Assembly: GCA_030762935.1 (NCBI GenBank)
Contig: CM060881.1
Span: forward strand, 96,026,001-96,090,000
DNA: 64,000 nt
Direction: 5' to 3'
Origin: Hymenopus coronatus
Lineage: Eukaryota > Arthropoda > Insecta > Mantodea > Hymenopodidae
Under the pieces are notes generated by a model. It was not told the DNA's origin and did no database searches. It saw only the letters and a list, made by a program, of their open reading frames with translations. Shown one piece after another: positions 1-11,351 of this stretch. The translations under genes and the position numbers were made by a program. Each line of letters begins with the position of its first letter. The first letter of the stretch is position 1.

Positions 1-248
1 CTGAAAATCAGCGACTTGCAACCTTGGAAGATACTTAAATACTAAGTTTTTTACTTAGCTGGGGCTTCGTTTTTGAGTTATACTGTTCACACACACACAC
101 ACACATACACGTGCGCGCGCGCCCGGGCAGGCACAAATACGTTCCCTTCTCTAAAACGTTTTTTATTCAGGGATCCTCAAAACATACATTTCCGGTGGAA
201 TCTCTACCTACTATGTACATTATACATACGTGTCAGAGAAAGTAAAAA
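1..248 (+). repeat. Family A copy, 3' part
   Basis: The copy is cut by the window start. It shows the family's internal 'cttggaagatactt' block, a CA microsatellite (about 92-106) and the terminal hairpin region ending AGAGAAAGTAAAA. Reading frames here come from the repeat and are not genes. Confidence 0.85.
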
Positions 249-449
249 TGTTTGTTAGTTGCACTCGCTGACACTTCTCTATTCATTCTTACAAAACTAT
301 TCTTACAACTGTTATTCATCTATTTCATGTAAACCAAATGTACATTTGCAGAAATTCTGTTTTGAATTTTTCTTAGTGGATAAACACGGAACTTAAGAAA
401 TACAATAGGTTAAGCCAGGCTTCGCCCACTAGTTGCCCCTTGATAAAGC

Positions 450-962
450 GGGTAGAGCAACTTTGCGAGATGGTCCTACAAATCACCTACTCTGCACTGC
501 GTGCCCAACTGCGCGGAAAGCAAGAAAACAGAATTCTTATGCAATAGCAGTATGCAACAGTTTGCGTAGGCCGCGTCGTGGCCTGGTGGTTAAACCACTC
601 GCCTTTCACCAAGGAGCCCGGCTTCGATTTCAGGTGACCATATCTGGGGTTTGTGATGGATAAAACGGCGCAGGGGCGGTTTTTCTCCGGGTTCTCCGCT
701 TTCCCCCGCCATCGCATTCCATCGGTGCGTCACCTTCATTCCATGTATCATCAGTGCCATTGCCTGTGGTGCCAACTAGTAAAATCGGATGCTAAACACT
801 ATATAAAGAAACAGTTTACGTTGAAATACGTAATGTAGGCTCTTGCACCTATCGTAGGTTCATGATTGATAGAACAGTTGCTCTATTATATCATTTGGAT
901 TGGTGTTTTTGCCTTAGATATGCACATATACATATTTTCATAGGTTTGGTAGTGGTAGTCGA
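450..962 (-). repeat. Dispersed repeat R2, split by a SINE
   Basis: Positions 822-962 are the reverse complement of about 22820-22945 (shared 'ctaccactaccaaa' and 'cctacgataggtg' type blocks). The stretch near 505-530 (ctgcgcggaaagcaaga) matches the reverse complement of about 23010-23040. A SINE (568-809) interrupts this copy. It is a non-coding dispersed element of unknown class; the outer limits are uncertain. Confidence 0.5.
568..809 (+). mobile_element. tRNA-headed SINE S5
   Basis: The head looks like a tRNA with an A-box-like 'tggcctggtggttaaacc' and a degenerate B-box 'ggcttcgatttc'. A related copy on the minus strand is at 49264-49496. An imperfect 12-bp target-site duplication flanks it: aacagtttgcgt (556-567) and aacagtttacgt (810-821). 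This shows insertion by retrotransposition into R2. Confidence 0.75.
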
Positions 963-1329
963 AATATAAATAATTGCAAAAAAATAAAAAAAATATTTTT
1001 ATAGAAATAACGCAATAAAACAACAAGCTCCTTGACTTTGTTAATCCCATTATAACGCCATCATTATGAGAATTAATGGAGAAGAAGAGAGATCTTGTAA
1101 TGGTCGTACTTGCTTACATTGGTCGCTTATTGACTCTGCAAATTGAATTTTTTTAGGTTCTAAACTTTGTCGCAAACTAAATACTTATTCCACTACTTTC
1201 TATAAACAAAACATAATAACACATAACACATCATACCATGATAGTTGGCTATACTATGAATCCTGGAACTTGAATACTTACAACATTGTAAGTCGCCATT
1301 GGGGTTGCCATCTCAAAATAATTTGAGAT
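963..1329. other. No recognised feature
   Basis: AT-rich sequence. I see no repeat match, coding frame or RNA gene. Confidence 0.5.
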
Positions 1330-1533
1330 CACCTAGTGGTTTACCGGGAAACATGCAAGACAGTTGAGAAATTCAATGCTATGCCGGTATGTTGCCATGG
1401 TAGCTCAGTGGTAGAGCAACCGGCTAGAGACCGGGAGATCCGTGGTTCAAATACCGGTATTGGCATTGAATTTTTCAGTCTGACTACCTATCCTACTCCT
1501 GCCCTACACATGGTTTGTGTGAAAAAGAATTAA
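1330..1533 (+). mobile_element. tRNA-headed SINE S2
   Basis: A good tRNA-like head starts near 1393, with A box 'tagctcagtggtagagc' and B box 'gtggttcaaatacc'. The 3' body contains 'ttttcagtctgac' and 'acctatcc'. The same unit, including its 5' leader 'ggtttaccgggaaacatgc', recurs at 24165-24325. The leader and tail mark it as a SINE copy and not a working tRNA gene. Confidence 0.75.
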
Positions 1534-1535
1534 AT

Positions 1536-2082
1536 CATTACTAAAATAATATTATTTCATTTGTTAGGCTTCCAATAGGGTATATTATCTGGAGTTTTCG
1601 CTTCTCTTGTATATAAACATCTTGCAGCATCATTAAATATAAACAGTTATATCTTATTAACTCCATTTTGAAAATATACAAACTGTTTAATTTAAGAGTA
1701 GATAGCCCCAAATTATGTTGTCCTACTGTGAACACTTATTTTCCATAAGCTAAATCGTGACGCGTTGTTCAAGTCACGTCGATGTCATCGCTGCACTGTG
1801 AATCCTGCATAACAGGGCAAGGATAAAGGTCACTTGGGTCGCTGTAGCCCTCAAGCATGAGCAGGATTCACCCCCATCAGCGTGGTGTTGGGTCTTCTCC
1901 TGTTCCCATCATCAAATTATCCAACAACAGACAGACGCGTGGCTGTGTTCCTGGCTTGAGTGACCAAGCGGAAAATGCAGAACCCTCTTCCCAGCACGCG
2001 TCTCCCGTCATGCTCCCCTGATTGTAACGTTGGGCACGCGCCCCTTTCTCGGTCGGTAAGGCAGGCTTCTTGCGGGATGCTT
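1536..2082. other. No recognised feature; GC-richer island
   Basis: Positions 1740-2080 are noticeably richer in GC than the surroundings. The short frames on both strands have no recognisable protein similarity. It may be unique sequence or an unrecognised repeat. Confidence 0.4.
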
Positions 2083-2787
2083 TTTACTTTCTCTGCACGT
2101 ACTATGCACATAGTGTATAGAGAAGGTATTCCACCCAAAACTTCGATACCGAGATTTCACCGGAAAGATATGCTTTGAGGTCCCCTGAGTCCAAACATTT
2201 TTTTTTCAGAAAAAGATTCCTGTATTGTGTGTCTTGGGGTGTGTATGTGTGAGCTCAAAGGCCACACTTGATATTTAAGTGCAGTAACTTCCAAGAATGT
2301 ATTTAAGACACTTACTTAAAATATGCATCTTAAATTATCTGGGAATAGCCTCTGAAGACCTCTTTATTCTAGATGGACTTTTCTGAATTTTACATAAATA
2401 GTAAACCACAAGAGATAGACAAGGACTTACTACATAAAAATATAGATTTCTTAAAATACCCGATTTATGTCATACAAATCATGTTGACTGTTTTCGAGAT
2501 ATTCTTTTTTATTAGTTAATTTTTTCTCATAGGAGAAATTGTCAACTCCTGGCTAGGCAGAGAAAGTGACTTGAATCTATAGCGACCATGTTTAAAGCAT
2601 TTCACTGTCGGCTTAACGCAGTGTATTCCCTTATTCCCCTTCTACTTATAAGGAACTAAATAATAAGACCATGTTTGCTAGTGTTTATCTCGACTAACAT
2701 GAAGTAGATAGAACAATACGCTTATTAACAATAATTTGTTACAGAGATGTAGAGAAAGTCATTTGAATGGAGCATGTCAGATTTTTC
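2083..2787 (-). repeat. Family A copy
   Basis: It opens with the hairpin end (tttttactttctctgcacg...tagagaagg) and closes with tagagaaagtcatttgaatgg...cagattttt. There are small internal deletions against the other copies. Confidence 0.85.
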
Positions 2788-3292
2788 TTTAAGGGATCAG
2801 CACTTCATATTATAGCAGGCTTGGGTGCTCATCAAAAGAGCAACGAGTAACTCATAACGTACAGGACTGTCTGCAATATGCAATAAAGCTTGGAACTAAG
2901 AACACGGTATACTCACGGCTAAATCATCTATTACAATAAACTGGCAGCAAGGTTGTCTTTCGACCTTTGCCCCTTGTCGTATTGGCTACCAAGCTTCACC
3001 TCAAGCCCTGCTGCGAGGTAAAAATCTACATTCAAAAGGAGAGTTTGTTACGGTCTTCAAAACTTTTTTGGCAGACAATGGGTTAATATTAATATAACAG
3101 AAAATTTTAACACTTGTAGCGTAAAAAAAAAAAAAAAAATATATAAACTTCATTTGTGGAGAGCTTAAATCCACTGTTTGTGGTTTGAGTACTCTTAAGT
3201 CAGACGAGACTGGTTTGGATAGCCCACTAAAAAGCCTAGATTTTGGAATTACAATATGCTTAGAAAAACATTCAAAAAGTGAGTCTCGCAAG
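2788..3292. other. No recognised feature
   Basis: AT-rich sequence with an A-run at 3123-3139. The 126-codon frame on the minus strand across 3001-3381 is low-complexity and partly inside family A, so I do not call it a gene. Confidence 0.45.
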
Positions 3293-4102
3293 AAAAAAAA
3301 TGATTTTGCATTCACATGACTTTCTCTGCCTATTTTGCAACAAAGTATTTTTACAAAAATGTATTTTTCTAGCTGCTTCATGTATATTGATATCCTAATT
3401 TACAGAAATATGTTTTAATTACTTCCTTGTAGATCCGCGGGAATAAGAGAGTATACGCTAGGCTAAAATGATTGTAAAATCTTTCAAGATCTGATCGCTA
3501 TGTGATGCATTGATATAGTTCTCTTTTTTCATTGACCAAGAGAAAGAAAAATGAATAGTGCTTTTTTATTTTGGAGTTCATATTTTTTAAAATTGAAATC
3601 AATAACTAGGAATATTTCGGATACGGATAACTTCACATAACTTAAAGATATCTTCACTCTTTGCCTAATAATGTTTTCCTACTTCTTACGGTTATGCAAA
3701 AGTAATCCGGAATAAACAGGATTCCAGAAAATTCAAGATATATATTTCAGTTAGTGTAAAAGTATCTTAAACATATGACATTTAATACAATTGTTTTGAG
3801 AAAATCAAAATTCCTCATGATTCTTCCATGTAAAGAGGGATCAGAGGATGTTCTTGAAAGTCTTCGTGATGTATCCCAGGAAAATGGTGACCTAAATATG
3901 ATGTTTAGTATTTAACCAAGTTTTAGTTTATTAATTGTGCTGTTCACTCACTCACACACACATACACCTCATAAAAATACACTGTTAGGATTCAACGGTT
4001 CAGTAAACATGTATTCCCGATGAAATCCTGCTGTCGAATAGGGTGCAATACAACACAACACTTTCTCTACCTACTAGGTACATTTACATAAGAAGAGAAA
4101 GT
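3293..4102 (+). repeat. Family A copy, diverged
   Basis: The 5' part 'cattcacatgactttctctgcc' and the 3' hairpin region ending gaagagaaagtat are both present, with the CA tract near 3946-3966. The copy is more diverged than most. Confidence 0.75.
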
Positions 4103-4451
4103 ATATCATGGACGTTAAATTACAATATATATATGCGTAATGCTAATTCAGATAAACATAAACATAATTTTTTATTACTAGCTTCCTTGTAAGTAGAAGC
4201 AAAATAAGGGAATATATACACTTTGCTAAAGCGATAGTCAAATGTTTTAAAAGCTATCGCTATATGAAGCAATTTAAATTAGGCTCTCTTTTGTATTCCT
4301 GGGAGTAAAATAAAAGATATGAAACGAAAGTTGACTGTATGACACAAATTGTGTATTCTAATTAGATCTGCATTGTTTATGTAGAAAGGTTTCGTCTGCC
4401 TCTTTCGCTATACAAAAATCATCCAGAATTTCGTTTGCCATGAAATAAATG

Positions 4452-5576
4452 AAATAAGTAGGTGGGCCGCCGCAAACAAAATGGCAATTAGTGCTAGAAA
4501 AAGTAAGTCATTTTGTTTTTAGTTGAACTAAGGGGAAAATTCTTCATAGCTATCATATGGGCAGGGAACATATTCCACAAGTGGACAACTGCAAATATTT
4601 GGGAGTGTGTTTGTCAAGTAATGCCGGACGGCAGGATCAGATAAATTCTACGTCTAGGAAAGCGTGGAAGACATTGCACTTTATAATGAGAACACTGAAG
4701 AAGGGTGTGTAAGGGAACAGTTAAACCAGTAATCATGCAAGGGGGGGGGGGATGTAAATAGGAGAGCGCAAAGTCCAAGGAAATTGCATACAAGCCCTTA
4801 GTGCGGCCAGTTATGGCTGGGACCCATACAGAGTTAATCAAATCGATTCGTTGGAAAAGATACAGAGAAGGGCTGTAAAATTCATGAAGAGAGGTTAACA
4901 TTTTGGGCTTACGAAAGGCGAAGAGAATAAATGGAGCCGCTAAAAGTTAGGCGTAAAACACATAGGTTAGTCGCACTATTTAAAGCTTATACTGGTTTAA
5001 ATGCATTGGTGGACTTTAGAAAGAGGGTAGAAAACCTGGCATACTACGGACGAAACGATCATTTGTGTAAAATTAAGGGTAGTAGGTAAGGTAGGAAATT
5101 TTCTTTTGTTAAAAGGTCCATTGAAGATTGGAATGAATTGCCTGCCCTCTACCTTAAAGAAGTTTAGGTAGAGGGCAGCCCTGAAAGGCTGCTACAGGCA
5201 ATTCATTCCAATCTTCAATGGATCTATTAACAAAAGAAAATTTAAAGAAGTTTAGGGACAATTTAAAGAGAATAAATGTTAGATATTAACTAAAGTAAAT
5301 ATTGTGAATTAATTAACGATCTCACAAACTGTATTAATGTATATTATGATTATTATTATTATTATTATTAATGCTTGTATTAACTATTTATAAACATACT
5401 GATAGTTGACATAAGTATTGCTATACTGAAAAATAAGTAGTTAGGTATTATAAAGCATGTATATATGTTGTATTATTATTCTTAATTTAACTGTAAGATT
5501 ATTATTGTAAGTGAATTTTGTACATTTAACTCTGCCAACGGGCAGTACCCAATTGCAGAGAATAAATACATACATA
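4452..5576 (+). mobile_element. 5'-truncated non-LTR retrotransposon (LINE) 3' end
   Basis: Plus-strand frames contain the end of a reverse transcriptase ORF, including KYLGVCLSSNAGRQDQIN near 4592-4645, then a stretch typical of insect CR1/Jockey-like elements (SYGWDPYR-type near 4805-4830, then 'EKIQRRAVKFM'-like). The reading frame is broken by stops, a G-run (4741-4750) and a local inverted duplication (5094-5245). The 3' UTR ends in aataaatacatacataaaat. I read it as a dead, 5'-truncated copy; the clade is uncertain. Confidence 0.7.
5094..5245. repeat. Foldback (local inverted duplication) inside the LINE
   Basis: The arm from about 5094 (ttttcttttgttaaaaggtc...gaattgcctg) is repeated as its reverse complement ending near 5243 (caggcaattcattcc...aacaaaagaaaat). 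The arms are about 50 bp. An inner palindrome, gccctctacct / aggtagagggc, sits at about 5143-5176. It disrupts the LINE frame. Confidence 0.8.
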
Positions 5577-5980
5577 AAATAAATGTGGATCCTTTATTAA
5601 TTTTCTTTTTTCCAATTAATAATTTGAATTATGCACCAAAAATAAAATATAATGTTCCGATGTCTTTATCTTAAACATAATGTCATTTTGAGTTTTTGAC
5701 AAAATCAAAATTTTCGAAAAATGTTCCATGTAAAAGGTAGTTGGGATCAGGGGGATTTTCTTAAAAGTGTTAGACTTGCATCCTTGGAGCATACCAAACT
5801 TAAATACCAAGTTTATTATTTACATTTCGTTTGCCATGCTGCCGACAACACATGGACATGTTTCTAAACCTTTTCGACTCAGGGGGTTTCAAAACATGTA
5901 TTTCCGGTGAATTCTCGGTGTCAAATTTTGGTTGGAATGCAATACCTTTCTATTATGTACATTTTACATACGTGCTAGAG

Positions 5981-6110
5981 AAAATAAAATGCTCTTTTTG
6001 GATTCAGAGATCTGTAAACGTGTATTTCCGATGAAATCTCGGTATCGAATAGGGTGGAATACAATACTTTTTCTACCTACTATGTGCATGTGCATTCGAT
6101 ATGACCTACA
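5981..6110 (+). repeat. Family A 3'-end fragment
   Basis: A second copy of the 3' end (ctttttggattcagagatctg...cggtatcgaatagggtgg) lies directly after the hairpin end of the preceding copy, giving a tandem 3' end. Confidence 0.65.
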
Positions 6111-6619
6111 AAAAAAGAGTCTACTACGTTACAACGTGCACGGCAAAGTAAGTAAAATTACCGTTGAGAAGCTTTGTGGAGAGAGGACAAAATACAATTT
6201 CAAATGTTTTTATTTTTTCTTAAACAGTACCGGAGTCTGGTCAGGACTCCGGCGCTGTATCCCCTATTTACATTCCTTCCCTGTATGATTACTGGTTTTA
6301 GAGTTGTGACGCCACATTTCAGTGCAGCGTCGACCGTGTCAGTCTGGCATTTTGTGTATCACTCACGGGTGGCCTCGAGTTCAGAGGATTAAAGGTCGCC
6401 CTTTTGGGGAGGGGGGCCAGATTGTTCGATAAAGTGGCGATTAATAAACTATTCAGTGTAATTATTAAAGTAAAACGTGTTTAATCATAATAACTAATAT
6501 ACGCATTGTTTCGGTTGCATGAAAATGCAATAAAACCTTCACTAATTTTTATTTTGAAGATAAGTAATGCTAGGTCTGTTGATTCTTGTCTTACTCTTGG
6601 TGTTGAATCTTAGCACATA
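6111..6619. other. Unrecognised GC-richer stretch
   Basis: Positions 6220-6420 are GC-rich and contain accggagtctggtcaggactccgg, partly self-complementary. Short frames run through it but match no protein I know. The 3' side (6420-6470) with 'aataaactatt' could be a retroelement terminus, which I cannot establish. Confidence 0.35.
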
Positions 6620-6881
6620 TTCCCACCGGCTAAGTGGTTGAGGTCGTTAATATATGGACTCGCTAATGGACGATCCTCGGTTCAAATCTCGTACGTACTG
6701 TTCTCCATGACTGAGTTTTGTTCAAGGTTTTCTCATTCTTCATAATTGGTAAATGGTATGGACATACCGTAAATTTATGCCTGAAGCATTTTCTTCATAA
6801 ATTTGTTTCCCAATTGTCATTTCGTGTATCATTAGGGCCCACCACCTGTGATGCCGTATACAGTAAGAGCGGACGTTAAAT
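6620..6881 (+). mobile_element. tRNA-headed SINE, other type (S8)
   Basis: A tRNA-like head has A-box-like 'ggctaagtggttgaggtcg' (about 6628-6646) and B-box-like 'ggttcaaatct'. It is followed by a body with 'ccatgactgagttttgttcaaggtt' (two overlapping blocks) and a tail near 'aagagcggacgttaaatc'. It is the only copy in the window, so the limits are approximate. Confidence 0.5.
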
Positions 6882-6894
6882 CTTACTGATATAT

Positions 6895-7232
6895 TACATT
6901 CACACGAACTCTTCTATCTGTTCTGTAACAAACTATTCTTACAAAAGCTTATTCTTCTATCCACTTCATGTGAATCAAGATAAACATTAGCAGAAATGGC
7001 CATACTAATTAGTTCCTTATAAGTGGAATGGAAATAAGAGAAGATACTAGGCTAAAGCCGCATCAAATCCTTTAAAAGCACTCGCTATGTGAAAAAATTC
7101 AATTTTGGTTCTCTCTGCAAAGGCCAGGAGTAAAACAAAATATAGCTGAAACGAAAGCTGACTTCTGTTCGTAAGTTAAAATAGTTTAACATTGAAACCA
7201 TAATAAAGATATATCAGAAACGGTCTACTCTA
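6895..7232 (+). repeat. Family A copy, 5' half
   Basis: It starts cattcacacgaactcttc and runs to 'atatatcagaaacggtctactct', where it stops against the next copy's TCTGATGTG end. Confidence 0.75.
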
Positions 7233-7242
7233 AACATAAAAA

Positions 7243-7762
7243 ACTAAAATCTGATGTGTCCAATCACATAACTTTCTCTATCTGTTCTGCAAACAAACTA
7301 TTCATATAAAACATTATGATTTTATCTTCATAATTCTAATCAAGATAAACGTTACAAGAAAATAGCCCTATTACTTTGTTCCTTGTAAGTAAAAGGGAAA
7401 TAAGGGAATTCATTCGGCTAAATCGACAGTCAAATATTTGAAAATTTCGCGTCATTATTTATCATTGAAATTGGGTTCTCTTTCCAAAGGTGTGAGCAAA
7501 AGAGATTTCCGTTTGAGAAACATTTAAGTAGTTTAAAATTGAAATTAAAATAGGTATATAACATAAATTGTGTATTTTAACGAGATCTACATTTTTGTGC
7601 AGTAAGTTTTGATCTCTTGTGGTTTATAACTTGTATACAATCCATGCAGAATGAAGAGGTCTTTAGACGCTATTCCCAGAATATTCAAGATATATATTTC
7701 GTTTGTATTAAACCTTTTCTACCTAGCATTGTATATACATAACACTTGGTAGAGAAAGTAAC
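7243..7762 (+). repeat. Family A copy with internal deletion
   Basis: It starts aaaatctgatgtgtccaatcacat and ends aacacttggtagagaaagtaac. The CA microsatellite part and much of the 3' half are missing. Confidence 0.8.
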
Positions 7763-8246
7763 ATTAATACATCCATAAAGTTTAAATCCGACCGCTTCTA
7801 TGTGTTAATGCAGACTGTTATTCTGATTTAATGTTTTTAACAGGGTTACAGGGTGGTGGTGGTGGATTTCTAGCTTCAATGTCTGCAGTTGGCCTTTTGC
7901 ACCTCCGGGAGGAACGGAGGGTGAAAGAGTACTAAGGCTGGTCAGGTCTAACAGTAGTAAGCACAACACAATAGGGACCCTAGCTCTCTAGATGGTGCAT
8001 TACAGCGGAGCGCTTCTTTAATGCGCTCAGAAGGAAGAGTTCAACGCCCGATAGAAACAGCTCGCTCCTCAAAACACAACCTTCATATATGCCACACACA
8101 TTGGATGGTCCCTGCAGCCGAATGAAATAAGTGAAATTAGAGCAAGGAAAATCATGAAAAATGGTTAGTCGTGTTTGAACCCTTGACATCGAGAATGCGA
8201 GCCTAAGATGCAACCATAAAACACCATTTCTTTCATTTAAAAAGTC
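7763..8246. other. No recognised feature
   Basis: It contains a short GGT run (7853-7864) and a modest GC rise around 7880-8110. The minus-strand frame here lacks recognisable similarity. Confidence 0.4.
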
Positions 8247-9298
8247 GGATCCTTTTCCATTCACATGAGTTTCTCTACATATCTGTAACAAATTATTCTT
8301 AACAATCTGATTATTTTACTTCATACTAATCGTGGCTGGTTGCTATGTTGTATAAGTAGGAAGAAAATGAGGTAATACTCTACGCTAAATTGACAGTCAT
8401 GTGTTTTAAAAGCTGATTGCTTTGTGACTGAAACTCGTTGTCCTTCCATGAGCAGGGGTTAACAAATTCCCTTATGAGAAAATTTTAAGTATTTTAAAAT
8501 TGAAACCAATAAAAAATGGAGTTTTATTTCTGGACGATCTTTAACTACTGTAGTTCTCAGTTTAACATTCTATATTGGGCGTGAAAGATGGCTTAAGTTT
8601 GCTCAAAGGCCTCATTTGAGGTTCTTTTACATGCCGTAAATCTATGACGCGGAACCAACAGCTTCACTTCCCTTCCGAAGGAAGCCATGCTAAGAATTTT
8701 TACAGCCTAAAAAGCCATCGGGTTTGAACCCCTGATCTTCGGTATATGAAGCTAGCATGGCAGCTACTATCCCGCGGAGGCCGAGATTGAAACCAATAAT
8801 AAGAAATATCTCGGAAATGCCTAACTGCACAAAAATAATTGTATGTAACATGTATTTTGATGAGCCCTACCTTTGTTGTACAGTAACTTTGAATCTCTCT
8901 TTTAGGTTGAGAGCTATGTAGATCATCCAGTAAGAAGAGGCTATTCACAATAAATTCTAAATATACATTTTATTTGTCATTTAAGTATCTTTAATGTAAC
9001 ATATTTTAATCAAAATCGTTAAAGTCATTTAATCTTCGAATTTTTTTCGATGTAAGGGTAGTTAAAAATCTTAATGCGCACCCTTGGAAGATGCTGAATT
9101 TAAATATAAAGTTTGTATTTAACTTAATTTTCGTTTTTGAGTTATCCTGTTCTTAGACACACACATGTACCTTTTTCTAAAAGTGTTTTTTTATGAAGTG
9201 ACCCTAAAACGCGTATTTCCATTGAAATCTTCGTATCGAATTTTTGAGTGGGATGAAAACCTCCTCTACATATATATTAAGTACAGAAGGTAATAAGT
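8247..9298 (+). repeat. Family A copy interrupted by a SINE
   Basis: The 5' part is 8247-8512 and the 3' part 8786-9298. They are separated by SINE S1 and its 14-bp target-site duplication. The 3' hairpin is degenerate (cctctacatatatattaagtacagaagg). Confidence 0.8.
8513..8785 (-). mobile_element. SINE S1 (tRNA-Val-like head), full copy
   Basis: Read on the minus strand, the head is ccgcgggatagt...gggttcaaacccg and the body matches the copies at 48248, 50716 and 52533, including the 'tgaaagat..cttaa' and 'aggttcttttac..gccgtaaa' blocks. A perfect 14-bp target-site duplication, attgaaaccaataa, flanks it at 8499-8512 and 8786-8799. Confidence 0.9.
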
Positions 9299-9408
9299 GT
9301 TATGAAAATAATAGCCCGGAACAAGTGATTTTTTTTACTTGGATATAACGTAAGTTTTGATATCGACAGTATAGAATATACCTATATTTCAACAAATATG
9401 TGGAATTG

Positions 9409-9492
9409 GATTAATTTTTTCACACAAGCCATGTGTAGGACAGGAGTCGGATAGGTATTCAGACTGGCATTGACTTTTTCAGTCTGACTCTA
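9409..9492. repeat. Inverted junction of two SINE S2 3' ends
   Basis: Positions 9409-9455 are the reverse complement of the S2 tail seen at 1488-1530. Positions 9466-9492 are the same tail in forward orientation (ttttcagtctgactctacctatcc). Together they form a hairpin with arms ggataggta / tacctatcc and cagactg / cagtctg. Confidence 0.65.
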
Positions 9493-10426
9493 CCTATCCA
9501 AATATGTGGAACTATAACAAGCATTTTACAAAATAAAACACGAAAAGAAACAAAGGTTCTATAAAACCACGGTGGTCCCTGTGATTATATATATTTATTT
9601 GTTATTTGAGTGTAGGGGAAAAACGCATTATTGCAATCGAAACCCAACCGGAGTGAAATGGCTGGGGGGATATGTACCTACAAAAAAAAAAAAAAAAAAA
9701 TGTTTTTTACCCACTTGTTATTATCGATAGTGTTTACTTGTTTCTCATTCATTATTTGCCGGGTCCAGCACTATACTCCGATGAAAGATGCAAAGCTGGC
9801 ATGCATTGCATGCGAGCGCGTCAAGCGTTACTTACCCGGGTTTATACATAGCATGGAGAACTAGAGACCTAAGTAACCTGAGTGGCTAGCGTCAAGTTTC
9901 GTGCATCTACTTTTAAATGTCTACATTAGTATGATATAAGACTAGTACACACTCACTTAGTGCATTGTGTATGACAGTGAATCGTGGATATTAAAATCAA
10001 ATGCAAAACTAAAATTCAGACAAAGAGAAGTTTATGGAGAGCTAAAGGATGCACACGTTTTCATTTAATAAGAAATTAAACAACTAGGAGAAGAACTGAA
10101 TCTATAAACCTCTAGAAAAATATAAATATATTGGGTGCCTCATAAAAAGATGGGAGTAAAATGAAGAATGCTACGAAAGAATGGTTGGAATGTTTAATCT
10201 TTGAAGAGAGGAAAAAACAACACTTGTGCCAGTATTAATACACAAAAGTTATGGTTATTTCTTGAAAAATGAAGGGTAAAAACATCATGTAGTTCACAAC
10301 TTACTAATTTTAAAATAAACATTTGTATAGCAATTGATGCCTATTAGGAACTCATTTTCCCATGGGTCCATGGAGAAATGCTAAGTTTAAAATAAATCTG
10401 TGGAGTGTGAATTTCATAACTTAGTT
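9493..10426. other. No recognised feature
   Basis: It has an A-run at about 9682-9700 and otherwise AT-rich unique-looking DNA. A 77-codon frame at 9631-9864 includes a hydrophobic run but depends on the A-run for half its content, so I leave it uncalled. Confidence 0.4.
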
Positions 10427-11300
10427 AAAAATCTGATGTGTTCCATTCACATTACTTTCTCTAGCTTTCCACACATAAACCAGTCTTAAAAATATTATTC
10501 TTTTATCTATATCATGCTAATCGAGGTAAACATTAGCGGAATTGGTCTTATTGTTTCCTTCTTTGTAAGTAGAAGGAAAATAGCGAATATACAAGGTTAA
10601 TATGATAGTCAGATCTTCAAAAAGCTGGTCGCTATGTGAAACAATAGGAATAAAACTACTAAAACTAGAGAGACGAAACGAAAGGTGGTTCCTGTTTGTG
10701 AGGAGTTTAGTAGTTAAAAAATTGAAACCAATAACAAGGAATATTTCTAAAACGATCAACTCTATAAGAAACACGAAATTGACATAAATTTTATGTTTTT
10801 AACGAGATCTACATTTTTGTGAGGTAAGTTTTTGTCTCTCTTTTGCGGTTTATCAATTATGCAAAACTCAACGAAATTTGTCTAGAATAAAGAGGTCTTC
10901 AAAGGCTATTGACTGAAAATTCAAAATATACATTTTATTTGTCATGTAAATACCTTTAATATACGGTGTTTTAATCAAAATCGATAGTGCCATTGTTGAG
11001 AAAAACAAAATGTGAATGATAGTTTGGGGTGGGGGATTTTATTGAAAATCTTCATGTCGCATCCTTGGAAGATACTTAACATAAATTACCAAGCTTCTTA
11101 TAAAGCGGACTTTTCGTTTTTGAGCTGTGTTGCACATACTCTCTCTCGCACTTATAGACACACACGTACCTTTTTCTAAACATATTTTTGGACCCAGAGG
11201 ACCACAAAACATATATTTCTGGTGAAATCGCAATATTGAATACAATACCATATCTATCAATGATGTACATTGTATGTATATACCTGCTAGAGAAATGAAA
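10427..11300 (+). repeat. Family A copy, near full length
   Basis: It begins aaaaatctgatgtgttccattcacat and ends acctgctagagaaatgaaaa. All intermediate blocks are in order, so this is a useful reference copy. Confidence 0.9.
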
Positions 11301-11351
11301 ATTAGGATCTTGTCGAATGTGCTGCAAAATACATTGCTGCTCTTGGTTCTT

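Larger units (their letters stand above)
4110..5980 (+). repeat. Family A copy split by a LINE
   Basis: The 5' part lies at about 4110-4442 and the 3' part at about 5586-5980, ending tacgtgctagagaaaataaaatg. Between them is a truncated LINE flanked by a 9-bp repeat, aaataaatg (4443-4451 and 5577-5585). The family A copy therefore predates the LINE insertion. Confidence 0.65.

Noticed and set aside
3001..3381. 126-codon minus-strand frame as a gene
   Set aside because: It includes a poly(A)/poly(T)-encoded Phe run and overlaps a family A copy.
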